A DNA stretch of 64,000 nucleotides from NCBI RefSeq assembly GCF_003144405.1, contig NZ_PENW01000010.1:62001-126000 (forward strand), in the 5' to 3' direction. The notes beneath the pieces were generated by a model. It did no database searches. It was not told the DNA's origin and saw only the letters and a list, made by a program, of their open reading frames with translations. Numbering within the stretch: the first letter of the stretch is position 1; each line of letters begins with the position of its first letter. Made by a program: the position numbers and the translations under genes. The stretch comes from Proteus cibi (GTDB taxonomy: Bacteria; Pseudomonadota; Gammaproteobacteria; Enterobacterales; Enterobacteriaceae). This document shows, piece by piece, positions 8,846 through 17,622 of the stretch.

Positions 8846-9661
8846 TTAAGCATGGCGTTGATAGACGCGAATTAAAAAGTCTGTTTCACATTCAAAGCTT
8901 TTACTTTCCGCTAATGTCTGTTTTACTTCTTCACTTGCACGCCACGCAAACGGCGTCATTTGTAATAAATCAAAAGCCTGCTTACCATTTAAATTCATCA
9001 TATAAGCAACTTGATGCTCAGACACTTTATTAAATCCATCAAAATGCTCTTCTTTTAATGGATGCAGATGTACTTCTGAATAAATCAGTGCTTTTAACTG
9101 ATAGAGATGACGAGGAGCGGGTGTCACAGTAATAATATAACCATTGTCCACAATAACTCTTGCTAATTCATCATTATTACAAGGGGCGTAAATACGCACA
9201 ACCGCATTTAAAGAAGCATCACAAAAAGGTAAACGCTGACTTGACGCTACACAAAAATGAATTGATGAATAACGTTTAGCTGCATATTTAATCGCAACCT
9301 TAGAAACATCTAAACCATACACTTGCGGATTATGTAATTTTAGCTTTTGATAAAACTGATTGGTGTAATAACCTTCACCACAACCAATATCCAATACAAC
9401 ACTGTTATCTTCAGGTAATAATGATTGTATTAACTCAGCCACTTTGTCTCGCATTGGCTGGTAAAAACCCGCATCTAAAAATTCACGACGTGCGTTGATC
9501 ATTTCAGCACTATCACCAGGCTCTTTTGAACGTTTAAATTGCACTGGCAACAAATTGACATACCCTTCTTTAGCGCAATCGAATTGATGATGATTACCAC
9601 AGACCCAACTGTGGGCTTGAAGAGAAAGTGCCTGATAACATAATGGACATTGATAAGACAT
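8846..9661 (-). CDS. rlmA: 23S rRNA (guanine(745)-N(1))-methyltransferase
   Basis: SAM-dependent methyltransferase acting on G745 in helix 35 of 23S rRNA. The N-terminal zinc-binding motif is visible: C5, C8, C21 and H25. The Rossmann SAM-binding motif VLDIGCGEGYY lies at about residues 88-98. The length of 271 residues is normal for the family (269 in E. coli). It lies next to mntP as in E. coli. Single gene, with the terminator shared with mntP. Confidence 0.95.
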   Translation of the reverse strand: MSYQCPLCYQALSLQAHSWVCGNHHQFDCAKEGYVNLLPVQFKRSKEPGDSAEMINARREFLDAGFYQPMRDKVAELIQSLLPEDNSVVLDIGCGEGYYTNQFYQKLKLHNPQVYGLDVSKVAIKYAAKRYSSIHFCVASSQRLPFCDASLNAVVRIYAPCNNDELARVIVDNGYIITVTPAPRHLYQLKALIYSEVHLHPLKEEHFDGFNKVSEHQVAYMMNLNGKQAFDLLQMTPFAWRASEEVKQTLAESKSFECETDFLIRVYQRHA

Positions 9662-9807
9662 AGTAATATTTCTGTATAACCTAGAATAAAATTGGGAGAG
9701 ATAATAACATACCTCTCCCCATCTTGCGGAAAACCTAACTCTTTATTTTTAATCTTAAGTCATGCTTTCTATGCTAAGTAGCGTAATAAACACAACTTAT
9801 AGCCTAA

Positions 9808-10221
9808 TCAAGTTCGTTTTAGTTTTTCAGTGTTAGCGATAAATAACGCGATAACTAACAGCAATATTGCACCTGATTGAATTAACGTATCAACGGAATC
9901 TTTATGCTCAACAATAATTAAACGCACTATTGCTGTTATTCCAATATAAATAAAATATCTAAGAGGGAAATGTCCGCCAGATAAAAAATACTTAACAATA
10001 AGTGCAATAAACTCAAAATAAAGAAAGTAGATCAAGATACCTTCTAGTAATTGATAAGAGGACTCTTCTGCACCTAAATTAAATAATAATGAAGCAATTA
10101 CATACGTTTCTTTGATAAGAAAACTGACTAATACAATCGCTAAAATAAGTAATCCAATATTAAGTACCCACTGTAATATAGTGGCAATACATTTCAGTAA
10201 ATCTTCGCTTGATTTTCTCAT
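9808..10221 (-). CDS. psiE: PsiE family phosphate-starvation-inducible protein
   Basis: Small integral membrane protein of 137 residues with four predicted membrane helices. The segment from [11 protein letters not shown] (about residue 70) to [21 protein letters not shown] (about residue 84) is nearly the same as E. coli PsiE as remembered. Its function is unknown; in E. coli it is induced by phosphate starvation. No PHO box was recognised upstream here, so regulation is not claimed. Monocistronic. Confidence 0.92.
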   Translation of the reverse strand: MRKSSEDLLKCIATILQWVLNIGLLILAIVLVSFLIKETYVIASLLFNLGAEESSYQLLEGILIYFLYFEFIALIVKYFLSGGHFPLRYFIYIGITAIVRLIIVEHKDSVDTLIQSGAILLLVIALFIANTEKLKRT

Positions 10222-10456
10222 ATAAACTATAACCTAGTGAGATCATTCCGTGATGTATAAAAATAATAAAAAGTCTATTAGACAATTTTGCTAAATTTTA
10301 ATGGATTTACGCATTCACCACACCATTTTTTTATCCATTCGAGCCAAAAAACCAAGAATAATGATGCAATAATCGCAATATTTGCTTTTAAATTTCAACT
10401 TGTAAGCTGATTTACTTATACTTAATTTAAGGGCTAATTTATTGAAAAGGCACACT

Positions 10457-10903
10457 ATGGCTAACAAATACCTCGTTGCAATTGATTTATTAGAAGATAG
10501 TAGAATTCAGCGTATGATCGAAGATATTCACTTTCTCGCTAGGAAACCAGAAAATTATTTCCATTTCATTACAGTTATGCCTAATTTACGCTCTTTAGAA
10601 GCTTACGGGCTTAATTGTGATAGCTCGTCTGTCGTTGAGAAAAAGCAACAAGCTTTAGTTTTATTAACTGAAAAATTAGAGCAATGTGTAAAACAACAAT
10701 TTAACTTACCCAAAGAACAATACCAATGCCATGCCGTTATTGGTACGCCTAATTATAATATTCTAGAGTTGGCAGAAAAAATTGATGCGGACACCATTAT
10801 TATAGGCTCAAGCTCACGTAATCAACGCAATATATTGCTGGGTTCAACAGCGGATTATATTGTAAATAATACGTCACGTTCAGTCATGGTTATTCGCAAG
10901 TAA
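10457..10903 (+). CDS. Universal stress protein (UspF/UspG type)
   Basis: 148-residue single-domain Usp protein. The N-terminus MANKYLVAIDL is the first strand. The nucleotide-binding motif appears as IIIGSSSRNQRNILLGSTADYIVNN (about residues 114-138), matching the G-2X-G-9X-G(S/T) pattern of ATP-binding Usp proteins. The ATG at 10457 was chosen because AAAGG lies 6 bases upstream; a TTG five codons earlier (10442) is less likely. Likely a stress-protective ATP-binding dimer. A second, diverged Usp gene lies at 12833-13267. Confidence 0.85.
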   Translation: MANKYLVAIDLLEDSRIQRMIEDIHFLARKPENYFHFITVMPNLRSLEAYGLNCDSSSVVEKKQQALVLLTEKLEQCVKQQFNLPKEQYQCHAVIGTPNYNILELAEKIDADTIIIGSSSRNQRNILLGSTADYIVNNTSRSVMVIRK

Positions 10904-10921
10904 AACCATTAACACGCTTTT

Positions 10922-10959
10922 CTTTTGGCAATAATACTGCATCAGTTATTGCCAAAAGC
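10922..10959 (+). terminator. Possible terminator after usp gene
   Basis: 13-bp inverted repeat CTTTTGGCAATAA (10922-10934) / TTATTGCCAAAAG (10947-10959). The following T-run is weak (CATTGTTT), so termination may be partial. Confidence 0.6.
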
Positions 10960-11153
10960 ATTGTTTAATCTTCTGCCTAAATAGCACTAAATGCACCTTA
11001 AATTTTTCATTTTAAATAGTTAACTTGCTAGAATGCAGGTCAAAAAACAAAAATTTCATCTCTTTTTTATCGCAACTTCTGCTTTTATCCTAACTGTAAT
11101 TTCAATAAATTTATTTTCATTTTCTATCTGCCAAAACCTTAAATGAGATATTT

Positions 11154-11738
11154 ATGAATCAAGATCTAAAACAGAAAATCAGTACCTTTGAAGAAGGTTC
11201 TCCTGATGAAAATCCATGGGTAAATGGCAAACCAACACCAAGTGTAATAACGATTGAGCCATATAATAAATTATGGGTAACATTATTTAATCAACAAAAA
11301 GAACAGATTATCCAAAAATTAAAAGATAAATGCCTAGCTATTGAGCATATAGGATCAACAGCAGTACCTGAGTTAAATGCAAAACCGATCATTGATATTG
11401 ATTTAATTGTTGCTGATCCTGCTGATGAACCAAGCTATATTCCTTGGTTAAATCAGTTAGGCTATAAACTTACGGTGAGAGAACCTTCATGGTATCAACA
11501 TCGTATGTTAAAACTAGAAACACCTAATGTGAATCTACATGTATTTGCACCTAATTGCCCTGAGCATCTTAGACATATTTTATTTAGAGATTGGTTAATT
11601 AATCATAAAGAAGATAGAGAGTTATATATAGATGCAAAACTCAGTGCAAAAGAAGATGTTGAAAATGTACATCAATATAATCAGAAAAAAGATCACATCG
11701 TAAAAATGATTTATCAGCGAATTTTTGATTCCCTTTGA
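11154..11738 (+). CDS. GrpB family protein (UPF0157, nucleotidyltransferase fold)
   Basis: 194 residues. The GrpB signature is clear: IEPYNKLW near residue 41, then IEHIGSTAVPELNAKPIIDIDLIV (about 67-90), resembling the GS...D.D active site of nucleotidyltransferase-fold proteins. HxHVF-like LHVFAPNCPEHLRHILFRDWL (about 129) is also typical. Members are often fused to dephospho-CoA kinase or stand alone; no reaction is established. The ORF begins with a short N-terminal extension before the conserved domain. Monocistronic. Confidence 0.85.
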   Translation: MNQDLKQKISTFEEGSPDENPWVNGKPTPSVITIEPYNKLWVTLFNQQKEQIIQKLKDKCLAIEHIGSTAVPELNAKPIIDIDLIVADPADEPSYIPWLNQLGYKLTVREPSWYQHRMLKLETPNVNLHVFAPNCPEHLRHILFRDWLINHKEDRELYIDAKLSAKEDVENVHQYNQKKDHIVKMIYQRIFDSL

Positions 11739-11762
11739 ACGACTTATTCTCTTTTTTACTTC

Positions 11763-11793
11763 ATATCCTCACACTATTCTAAAGTGAGGATAT
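11763..11793. terminator. Possible bidirectional terminator grpB-like/MBL gene
   Basis: 10-bp inverted repeat ATATCCTCAC / GTGAGGATAT between convergent genes. T-runs are poor, so strength is uncertain. Confidence 0.55.
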
Positions 11794-11811
11794 AAATTTT
11801 GCTGTTTATTT

Positions 11812-12630
11812 TTATTCAAAAGATAAAGATTGTCCTGCATTGAAATCTTTTGCATTAAGGTATTTTCGCCCTAATACTCCCGTACAATGACATCCATACA
11901 CATCGATATTTTCATCTATGGCTTTTTTAGCACGTTGTAATGCAGAGAGTGTTGCACAACGTAAATGCAATCCGCCTACAATCGCTTGAATTTGGTTATT
12001 TCCGGTTATTTTTTTTGCATGCCCAATGATGGATTCAATCCCCGAATGACTACAACCGGTGATAATCACTAGACCTTTTTTCCCTTGCCAAACAAGAAAG
12101 CTATCATCAAGAACATAATCATCTTCTTCACCTGATCCATGAATAATAACACCGTAGCGTTTATTCACTTGACGTTGAGTCACTTGTCCCGAATAGATAA
12201 AATTTTCTTCGATTGCTAACGGTACTTCTGTTAATTCAAAAGAAAACTGCGCTTCGAGTTTTTCACGATCAAATAAAGGGGCTAGCCGTTTAAATTTAAT
12301 ACTTTTATTGCCTAAAAAAAGTGCTGAATAACGAACAGAAAATAAATGAGGATGAGCAATAATTCGTGGTTTATCGATGAAAAAATCTGTTGGCAAATGT
12401 GTGAGTCCACCAAAATGATCATAATGGCCATGAGACACAACAATCGTTTTCAATGTGGTTAAATCAATACCCATTTTTTTTGCATTTGAAATAAAAGCAA
12501 GGTCTTTTCCCGTATCAAAGAGAATTTTAGTGTGGCACTCATCATCTTCTAACAATAATGACAAACCAGGATAATGGTTAAGTTCAGGATTAATCGATTT
12601 GTTTTCTAGTAATGCGGTGATCGTTAACAT
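11812..12630 (-). CDS. MBL-fold metallo-hydrolase (COG1237-like)
   Basis: 272-residue metallo-beta-lactamase-fold hydrolase. The metal-binding motif SHGHYDHFGG (HxHxDH) lies at about residues 65-74, a second histidine is in GCSHSG (about 193), and a C-terminal GGLHL (about 220) completes the set. The layout matches proteins annotated as 7,8-dihydropterin-6-methyl-ribofuranosylaminobenzene phosphate synthase-like hydrolases. The real substrate is unknown and that name should not be trusted for enterobacteria. No signal peptide, so cytoplasmic. Confidence 0.8.
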   Translation of the reverse strand: MLTITALLENKSINPELNHYPGLSLLLEDDECHTKILFDTGKDLAFISNAKKMGIDLTTLKTIVVSHGHYDHFGGLTHLPTDFFIDKPRIIAHPHLFSVRYSALFLGNKSIKFKRLAPLFDREKLEAQFSFELTEVPLAIEENFIYSGQVTQRQVNKRYGVIIHGSGEEDDYVLDDSFLVWQGKKGLVIITGCSHSGIESIIGHAKKITGNNQIQAIVGGLHLRCATLSALQRAKKAIDENIDVYGCHCTGVLGRKYLNAKDFNAGQSLSFE

Positions 12631-12832
12631 AGGGATTTTTTTAATTATTATCAGGAGATAACTTAATAGTAATTAAAAAACGAATTTGTTCCAAACATAA
12701 AAGCGACTGATTTGTGCGATTACGTTACCTTTTTAGTTACATAATCGCTGTTATGTGCAAATGAAACATAACAGCGATACCACAAACCCTTGCAAATATT
12801 CTTATTTTTCGCTTATAAACACGACTCTCCTA

Positions 12833-13267
12833 TTATCTTACTACCATAACAGAACGTTTTGCATAGCGTGTAATATCTGCGGCGGTTGAACCGATATGAT
12901 AAGAATTATCTTCAGGATTATGCGAACCAATGACAATTAAATCCGCATTCACTTCATCAGCAATCTGCAATATTGCATCTCGTGGTGTACCAATACAGAT
13001 GTGAGTTTGCATTCTGTCGTCAGGCAAATCAAAACGTTCGATGATTTTTTTAAGCTCTTTTTCCGCTGACGTTTTTAAGCATCCTTGATCTAATTGATCG
13101 CCATTCATAACAAGTCGATAATAAGAAGATTGTGGAAGTTTAGGAAGCACATACAAAAAGTGAACATAAGGATCTTCATTTTTTGCAATATTTTCCACTA
13201 ACGGAATTGCTTTGTTCATCAGGTTATCTTCATCAATATCAATGGGAACCAAAATATTCTTATACAT
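12833..13267 (-). CDS. Universal stress protein (UspA family)
   Basis: 144-residue Usp domain protein. MYKNILVPIDID is the first strand with the adenine-contacting Asp. The C-terminal ATP-binding loop is IVIGSHNPEDNSYHIGSTAADITRYAKRSVMVVR (about residues 111-144). The start at 13267 has an ideal AAGGAGG ribosome-binding site; the longer frame to 13333 adds residues with no family support. A Cys at the QGCLKTS segment is unremarkable. Stands alone between the MBL hydrolase and cycA, same strand as both. Confidence 0.85.
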   Translation of the reverse strand: MYKNILVPIDIDEDNLMNKAIPLVENIAKNEDPYVHFLYVLPKLPQSSYYRLVMNGDQLDQGCLKTSAEKELKKIIERFDLPDDRMQTHICIGTPRDAILQIADEVNADLIVIGSHNPEDNSYHIGSTAADITRYAKRSVMVVR

Positions 13268-13501
13268 ACCGCCTCCTTTTATTTTAATTGTAGGATAGTG
13301 TATTTTTAGAAAAATACCGGATGTAGTTAACATATTTTAAAAATATTTTATTTCAGAAAAATAAAGGCTGTTTTTCACTCAAAATAACGGTAAAAAACCA
13401 AGTGAAAAATAAATGGAAGTAAATATAAACTTTATTTTTAATACTTTTTTATTTTAATAAACTATTAATTATTTTATTAGTATTAGCATTTTATTTTTAA
13501 T

Positions 13502-13531
13502 AAAAAGCCTTATTCAATAATAAGGCTTTTC
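13502..13531 (-). terminator. cycA intrinsic terminator
   Basis: 12-bp stem AAAAGCCTTATT / AATAAGGCTTTT with a 4-base loop, just after the cycA stop; T-rich on the minus strand. Confidence 0.8.
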
Positions 13532-13554
13532 ATTTTTCTGATATTGCGATTGGA

Positions 13555-14967
13555 TTATTTTTGAATACAGTTTTTCTGTTTATTCTTCTTAACGTATTGA
13601 TAACCAACGGCTAATGCAATAAACCATAATGGAGTCACACTTAATGCTTGGCGAGTATCATGTTCAAAAGCTAATAACACCGTCATAAATGCAAAAAATG
13701 CAAGACATAACCACGACATAAAAATTCCCAAAGGCATTTTATAAATAGACTTCTCATGCAGTTGAGGGCGTTTTTTACGATATGCCAGATAAGAGCATAA
13801 AATCATACTCCAAATAAACATAAACAATAACGCAGAGACTGTTGTCACCAAAGTAAATACATGCATAACATCAGGAATAAAGTAAATTAATATAATTCCA
13901 CATGATAAACATAAGCTCGTAAATAACAGTCCATTGGCAGGCACGGCACGTTTAGATAATTGGCTAAACTGTTTTGGTGCTTCGCCTTCTTTAGATAAAC
14001 CAAATAACATTCGACTTGTGGAAAATATCCCGCTATTCGCAGAAGAGGCGGCAGCAGTTAATACCACAAAGTTGACTAAACTTGCAGCTGCCGGTATTCC
14101 TATCATAACGAATAACTCAACAAATGGACTTTTATCCGCCAAAATAGAACGCCATGGCGTTACCGACATAATAATGGCTAATGCTAATACGTAAAAAGTA
14201 ATAATACGGATAGGAATAGCATTGATCGCTTTCGGTAAGGATTTTTCTGGATTACGTGTTTCAGCCGCCGCAGTACCAACTAATTCAATCCCAACAAAAG
14301 CAAAAATAGCAATTTGGAATCCGGCAAAAAATCCACTTACCCCTTTAGGGAACATTCCCCCATCATTCCAAATATTCTCTAGAGCCGCAGTGTGCCCTGC
14401 TGGCGATTCAAATCCAATACTGATAAGAACAATACCAACAATAATTAAAGAGACAATGGCGGTTATTTTTATCATTGAGAACCAAAATTCCATTTCTCCG
14501 AAGAGTTTGACTGTCGCTAAATTTAAAATAAGCAATGTCAGCACACAAATAAAGGATGTCCCCCATTCAGGAAAATTAGGTGCCCAATAACTAATATAAG
14601 ACGTTATCGCGACGATATCGGCAATCCCTGTAATGACCCAGCAAAACCAATATGTCCACCCGACAAAGAAACCAGCCCACGGCCCTAATAAATCGCCAGC
14701 AAAATCACTAAATGACTTATATTCTAAATTTGATAATAATAGTTCGCCCATCGCTCTCATCACAAAGAACAAGACAAAGCCAATTATCATATAAACAAAA
14801 ATAATTGATGGTCCAGCTAACGAAATAGTTTTTCCTGATCCCATAAATAGACCAGTACCGATAGCACCACCAATAGCAATTAATTGAATATGACGATTTG
14901 TTAGCCCACGCTGTAGAGTGGCATTCTTTACTCTAACGGGAGGAGAAATTTCTGTTTGATCTTCCAT
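13555..14967 (-). CDS. cycA: D-serine/D-alanine/glycine transporter
   Basis: Proton-coupled amino acid permease of the APC superfamily with twelve predicted membrane helices, importing glycine, D-alanine, D-serine (and D-cycloserine in E. coli). The N-terminal block LTNRHIQLIAIGGAIGTGLF (from about residue 22) and the long GSGKTISLAGPSIIFVYMIIGF run are almost the same as E. coli CycA as remembered, as is HEKSIYKMPLG near residue 405. Length 470 matches. The leader region (14968-15227) holds its promoter. CycA mRNA is a known GcvB target in E. coli; no such pairing was tested here. Confidence 0.93.
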   Translation of the reverse strand: MEDQTEISPPVRVKNATLQRGLTNRHIQLIAIGGAIGTGLFMGSGKTISLAGPSIIFVYMIIGFVLFFVMRAMGELLLSNLEYKSFSDFAGDLLGPWAGFFVGWTYWFCWVITGIADIVAITSYISYWAPNFPEWGTSFICVLTLLILNLATVKLFGEMEFWFSMIKITAIVSLIIVGIVLISIGFESPAGHTAALENIWNDGGMFPKGVSGFFAGFQIAIFAFVGIELVGTAAAETRNPEKSLPKAINAIPIRIITFYVLALAIIMSVTPWRSILADKSPFVELFVMIGIPAAASLVNFVVLTAAASSANSGIFSTSRMLFGLSKEGEAPKQFSQLSKRAVPANGLLFTSLCLSCGIILIYFIPDVMHVFTLVTTVSALLFMFIWSMILCSYLAYRKKRPQLHEKSIYKMPLGIFMSWLCLAFFAFMTVLLAFEHDTRQALSVTPLWFIALAVGYQYVKKNKQKNCIQK

Positions 14968-15227
14968 ACCATACCTGAAGTGTTTTCATATTTTCGATGT
15001 TGTTTTCACCGCTATTTTATTTTTTGGCGCGGTAATATGTTTGCGAAATTATTGTGACACAAATCTCAGTATAAGTAATGAAAAGATCACTTTTAGTAAA
15101 ATGAATGATGCTTTGATAACCAGATAAGATCCTTTCTTTAATTTAAGCGGCGATATTTTATCCATTCGAAAAAAAATCAAAATAAGCACTTGACCATCGC
15201 ATTTGAGAGGAGAATAATCAGCGCATC

Positions 15228-15303
15228 GGGTTGTTAGCTCAGTCGGTAGAGCAGTTGACTCTTAATCAATTGGTCGGGAGTTCGAGCCTCCCACGACCCA
15301 CCA
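15228..15303 (+). tRNA. tRNA-Lys (CUU anticodon)
   Basis: 76-base cloverleaf with encoded CCA (15301-15303). The acceptor stem GGGTTGT pairs with ACGACCC. The D-arm has AGCTCAGTCGGTAGAGC, and the T-arm carries GTTCGAGCC. The anticodon loop CTCTTAA puts CTT at 15261-15263, decoding AAG lysine. The body is close to the E. coli tRNA-Lys(UUU) apart from the anticodon. A terminator follows. Confidence 0.95.
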
Positions 15304-15331
15304 AATTTAAGCTGATAAATCAGACATTTAT

Positions 15332-15357
15332 GCCACTTAGCAATAAGTGGCTTTTTT
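15332..15357 (+). terminator. tRNA-Lys terminator
   Basis: 8-bp stem GCCACTTA / TAAGTGGC, loop GCAA, then TTTTTT, 28 bases after the tRNA. Confidence 0.85.
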
Positions 15358-15374
15358 GTATCTGGAAGAAAGTG

Positions 15375-15401
15375 GCGACAAAATAGCGACAAAATTGTCG
15401 C
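15375..15401. repeat. Direct repeat GCGACAAAA plus inverted copy near tRNA 3' end
   Basis: Two copies of GCGACAAAA (15375-15383 and 15386-15394), followed directly by the inverted half TTGTCGC (15395-15401). Such motifs downstream of a tRNA resemble the arm-type sites or 3' remnants seen beside tRNA-integrated elements. No integrase gene and no second copy of the tRNA 3' end was found, so this is only suggestive. Confidence 0.4.
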
Positions 15402-15550
15402 ATTTATCTTAAGCTCACAAGTTAAAATAATACGGCAGTGAAAAACAGCACCTGATTACATTTCATTCGATTTCTATAATTGATGGAGCCAATTACAACA
15501 AACGATTAGTCTAATTTAATTAAACAATCCAACACAAACCACCAGCAAAC

Positions 15551-16240
15551 CTATTTTATCTCTTTATTATCTTTAAATTCCCCACCAAAATCATCAATCA
15601 AAACGTAGCTAATGGTATTTATTTTGCTATCCACTAGGTTGATTTTCTGTTTTGAAAGTGGCGCGATCATAGGAATAAGAATATTAGGATTATTTTCACC
15701 AGATGCTGATTTAATGGTGACATAAAAAGGCGTCGGATTTTCAATTGTTAACTGTTTATCTGATTTCGTAAAAATAAGAGCGCGACTGACATCAGAAATT
15801 GCCATGATTAAATCATCCGGGCGATAGAATACTTTTACTTGTAATCTGACGACGACATTAATTAAATTTTCATCATATTTTTTGTTTGCCGGCTTCGGCA
15901 TAATTTCATATAAATTAAGCCAATAAAGTGTCTCTTTCTCTTTATCTGTATTGGTAAATTTATTAATAACTCGTACTTGTTGTGATTCACTCGGTTTTAA
16001 TTGTAATACTGGCGGTAATGATAAAGCGGAAACATCAGTTATCGTTTCTGGAGTATTTTCTGGGTTACCATCATCCACCCATGTTTGAACCACCACAGGA
16101 AATTCACCATCATTTTTTATATTTAAAGATGCTTCTCTGTCTGAGTGATAAAGGATCACTCTTGAGCCGTCTAATGCTAAATTCGCTTTGGCGATAAACG
16201 AAAAACACAGTAGCAGAATAAGAATACTGATCTTTTTCAT
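15551..16240 (-). CDS. Periplasmic fimbrial chaperone (second of operon)
   Basis: PapD-like pilus chaperone, 229 residues, with a Sec signal peptide (residues 1-19, ending AKA/N). The first Ig domain shows the conserved donor strand region NIKNDGEFPVVVQTWVDDG (about 41) and the ALxLPPVLQLKPSESQQVRV stretch (about 71-90). FYRPDDL (about 139) and the C-terminal Ig domain follow. It is the last gene of the fimbrial operon, starting 3 bases after the adhesin. A second chaperone in such operons often serves the tip adhesin; that is inference. Confidence 0.88.
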   Translation of the reverse strand: MKKISILILLLCFSFIAKANLALDGSRVILYHSDREASLNIKNDGEFPVVVQTWVDDGNPENTPETITDVSALSLPPVLQLKPSESQQVRVINKFTNTDKEKETLYWLNLYEIMPKPANKKYDENLINVVVRLQVKVFYRPDDLIMAISDVSRALIFTKSDKQLTIENPTPFYVTIKSASGENNPNILIPMIAPLSKQKINLVDSKINTISYVLIDDFGGEFKDNKEIK

Positions 16241-16242
16241 CT

Positions 16243-17622
16243 TTATTGCACCTGTATAATCACTTGTAATGTCGCATTAAATTTACCAGCAGTTATTTTT
16301 TCTCTCGGTAACGCTTCTAATGAGGCATATAACGTTTTAGTTAAATCGGAAATACCATTGTTATATGAGACTGAGCTAGCATCATCATAAATAGGGTACC
16401 AACCATAACTTTCACCTTGCCCTTCATTCGCTAATGTTGATAGCAAGTTTAATGGCATACCTGATGGACGATATATTCTTACACCAACCCCTTTTGCCAT
16501 ATTTGTATCAGTACCATAGCCGTCTGTCACTAAATGGGTAATTGCAGCACCATTAGGTACTGTTAATCCTAATTCAATTGCCTTGTTAACATTTGTCGGT
16601 CTAGGTAAAAATCCCATTGCGGTTTGCCCTGCTCCAGTTCCGCTGGAAATATTACTCATGCCATCATTCGCAGGCGGTGCTAATTGGCAATAAAAATCAA
16701 TCGTAATAGGTAAAGTCACTTTTTTGCCACTTGCTAACTCATTAATAGTGACTAATGGAAATGAAACATAAGGTGTAACATTTCGCACAAAACAAGTGGA
16801 CGCATTACGAATATAAATACGACGAGACATATTTACAGCAGCCGGCCAATAAGCATAAAAGCCATGATAATTTGTGGCGTGATCGGAACCATCTTTTAAT
16901 AAATAAGAAAAGTTAGAGCTTTGAAAGGCGATATAGCCTGCTGGCTGGTTAACAAACGTAATTAGCCCACTACTTGATTGTGCGGGTGGCATATCACTTG
17001 TTCTTTCATAGTTAATCTTAAATAACTCTACTTCCATATTAGAGAAGTCTTTTGCTTTTACTAAGATCCATCCTTGGCTATCTCTTTCTAAATTATTTAA
17101 AGCGCGAGATTTCCAATAGCGGCTATAATATTCGCCTGTAATGGTATTTTTAATGCGAATACCCAGCCCTCTTGCCAAACTAATATAAGTATCATTTAAG
17201 CCTAAAGCTGGATTAACTAAATTTCTACCACCATAGTTATAGTCACCATTCGTTGAATAGAACTCTCTTAATTTACCCTCTTCATCGGCTGTGCAACGAA
17301 ACAATATTTGTTCAGGATCATAAACTTCATAACCCGCCTCGAAAAAAGAGACAAAGCCACTCGCCACTAATGTACCCGGAATTTGGAACTGATCGTTATT
17401 AACATTAATTACTTTAGGGGTACTTCCCATTGATCCTGAATCATCCCGTGCACCTTGCCAATTTTTCGCTGAACCTTTACCTGGCTCGGTATAAAGCACA
17501 CTATTGGGATTCGTCGTCGTGGTTGTTATTTTATAACATGTTGCTGAAGCTAAAGAAGGAAATAGCATCAACGCCAATAAAATAGAAGACTGACAGAAAA
17601 GTAAACAGCGATTTAATTTCAT
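16243..17622 (-). CDS. Fimbrial tip adhesin (two-domain)
   Basis: About 459 residues. A signal peptide (cleaved after SLASA) is followed by a long N-terminal domain (to about residue 285) with cysteine pairs. That domain would be the receptor-binding lectin domain. A C-terminal pilin domain (about 285-459) ends in a typical beta-zipper strand (KFNATLQVIIQVQ). The ATG at 17622 overlaps the usher stop codon (ATGA); another ATG two codons earlier is possible. Its place after the usher and its double size relative to the pilin identify it as the tip adhesin. The receptor is unknown. Confidence 0.8.
   Translation of the reverse strand: MKLNRCLLFCQSSILLALMLFPSLASATCYKITTTTTNPNSVLYTEPGKGSAKNWQGARDDSGSMGSTPKVINVNNDQFQIPGTLVASGFVSFFEAGYEVYDPEQILFRCTADEEGKLREFYSTNGDYNYGGRNLVNPALGLNDTYISLARGLGIRIKNTITGEYYSRYWKSRALNNLERDSQGWILVKAKDFSNMEVELFKINYERTSDMPPAQSSSGLITFVNQPAGYIAFQSSNFSYLLKDGSDHATNYHGFYAYWPAAVNMSRRIYIRNASTCFVRNVTPYVSFPLVTINELASGKKVTLPITIDFYCQLAPPANDGMSNISSGTGAGQTAMGFLPRPTNVNKAIELGLTVPNGAAITHLVTDGYGTDTNMAKGVGVRIYRPSGMPLNLLSTLANEGQGESYGWYPIYDDASSVSYNNGISDLTKTLYASLEALPREKITAGKFNATLQVIIQVQ

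Noticed and set aside
13934-14590. Plus-strand open frames opposite cycA
   Set aside because: They lie wholly within the strongly conserved cycA coding sequence, lack ribosome-binding sites and have low-complexity content typical of antisense shadows.
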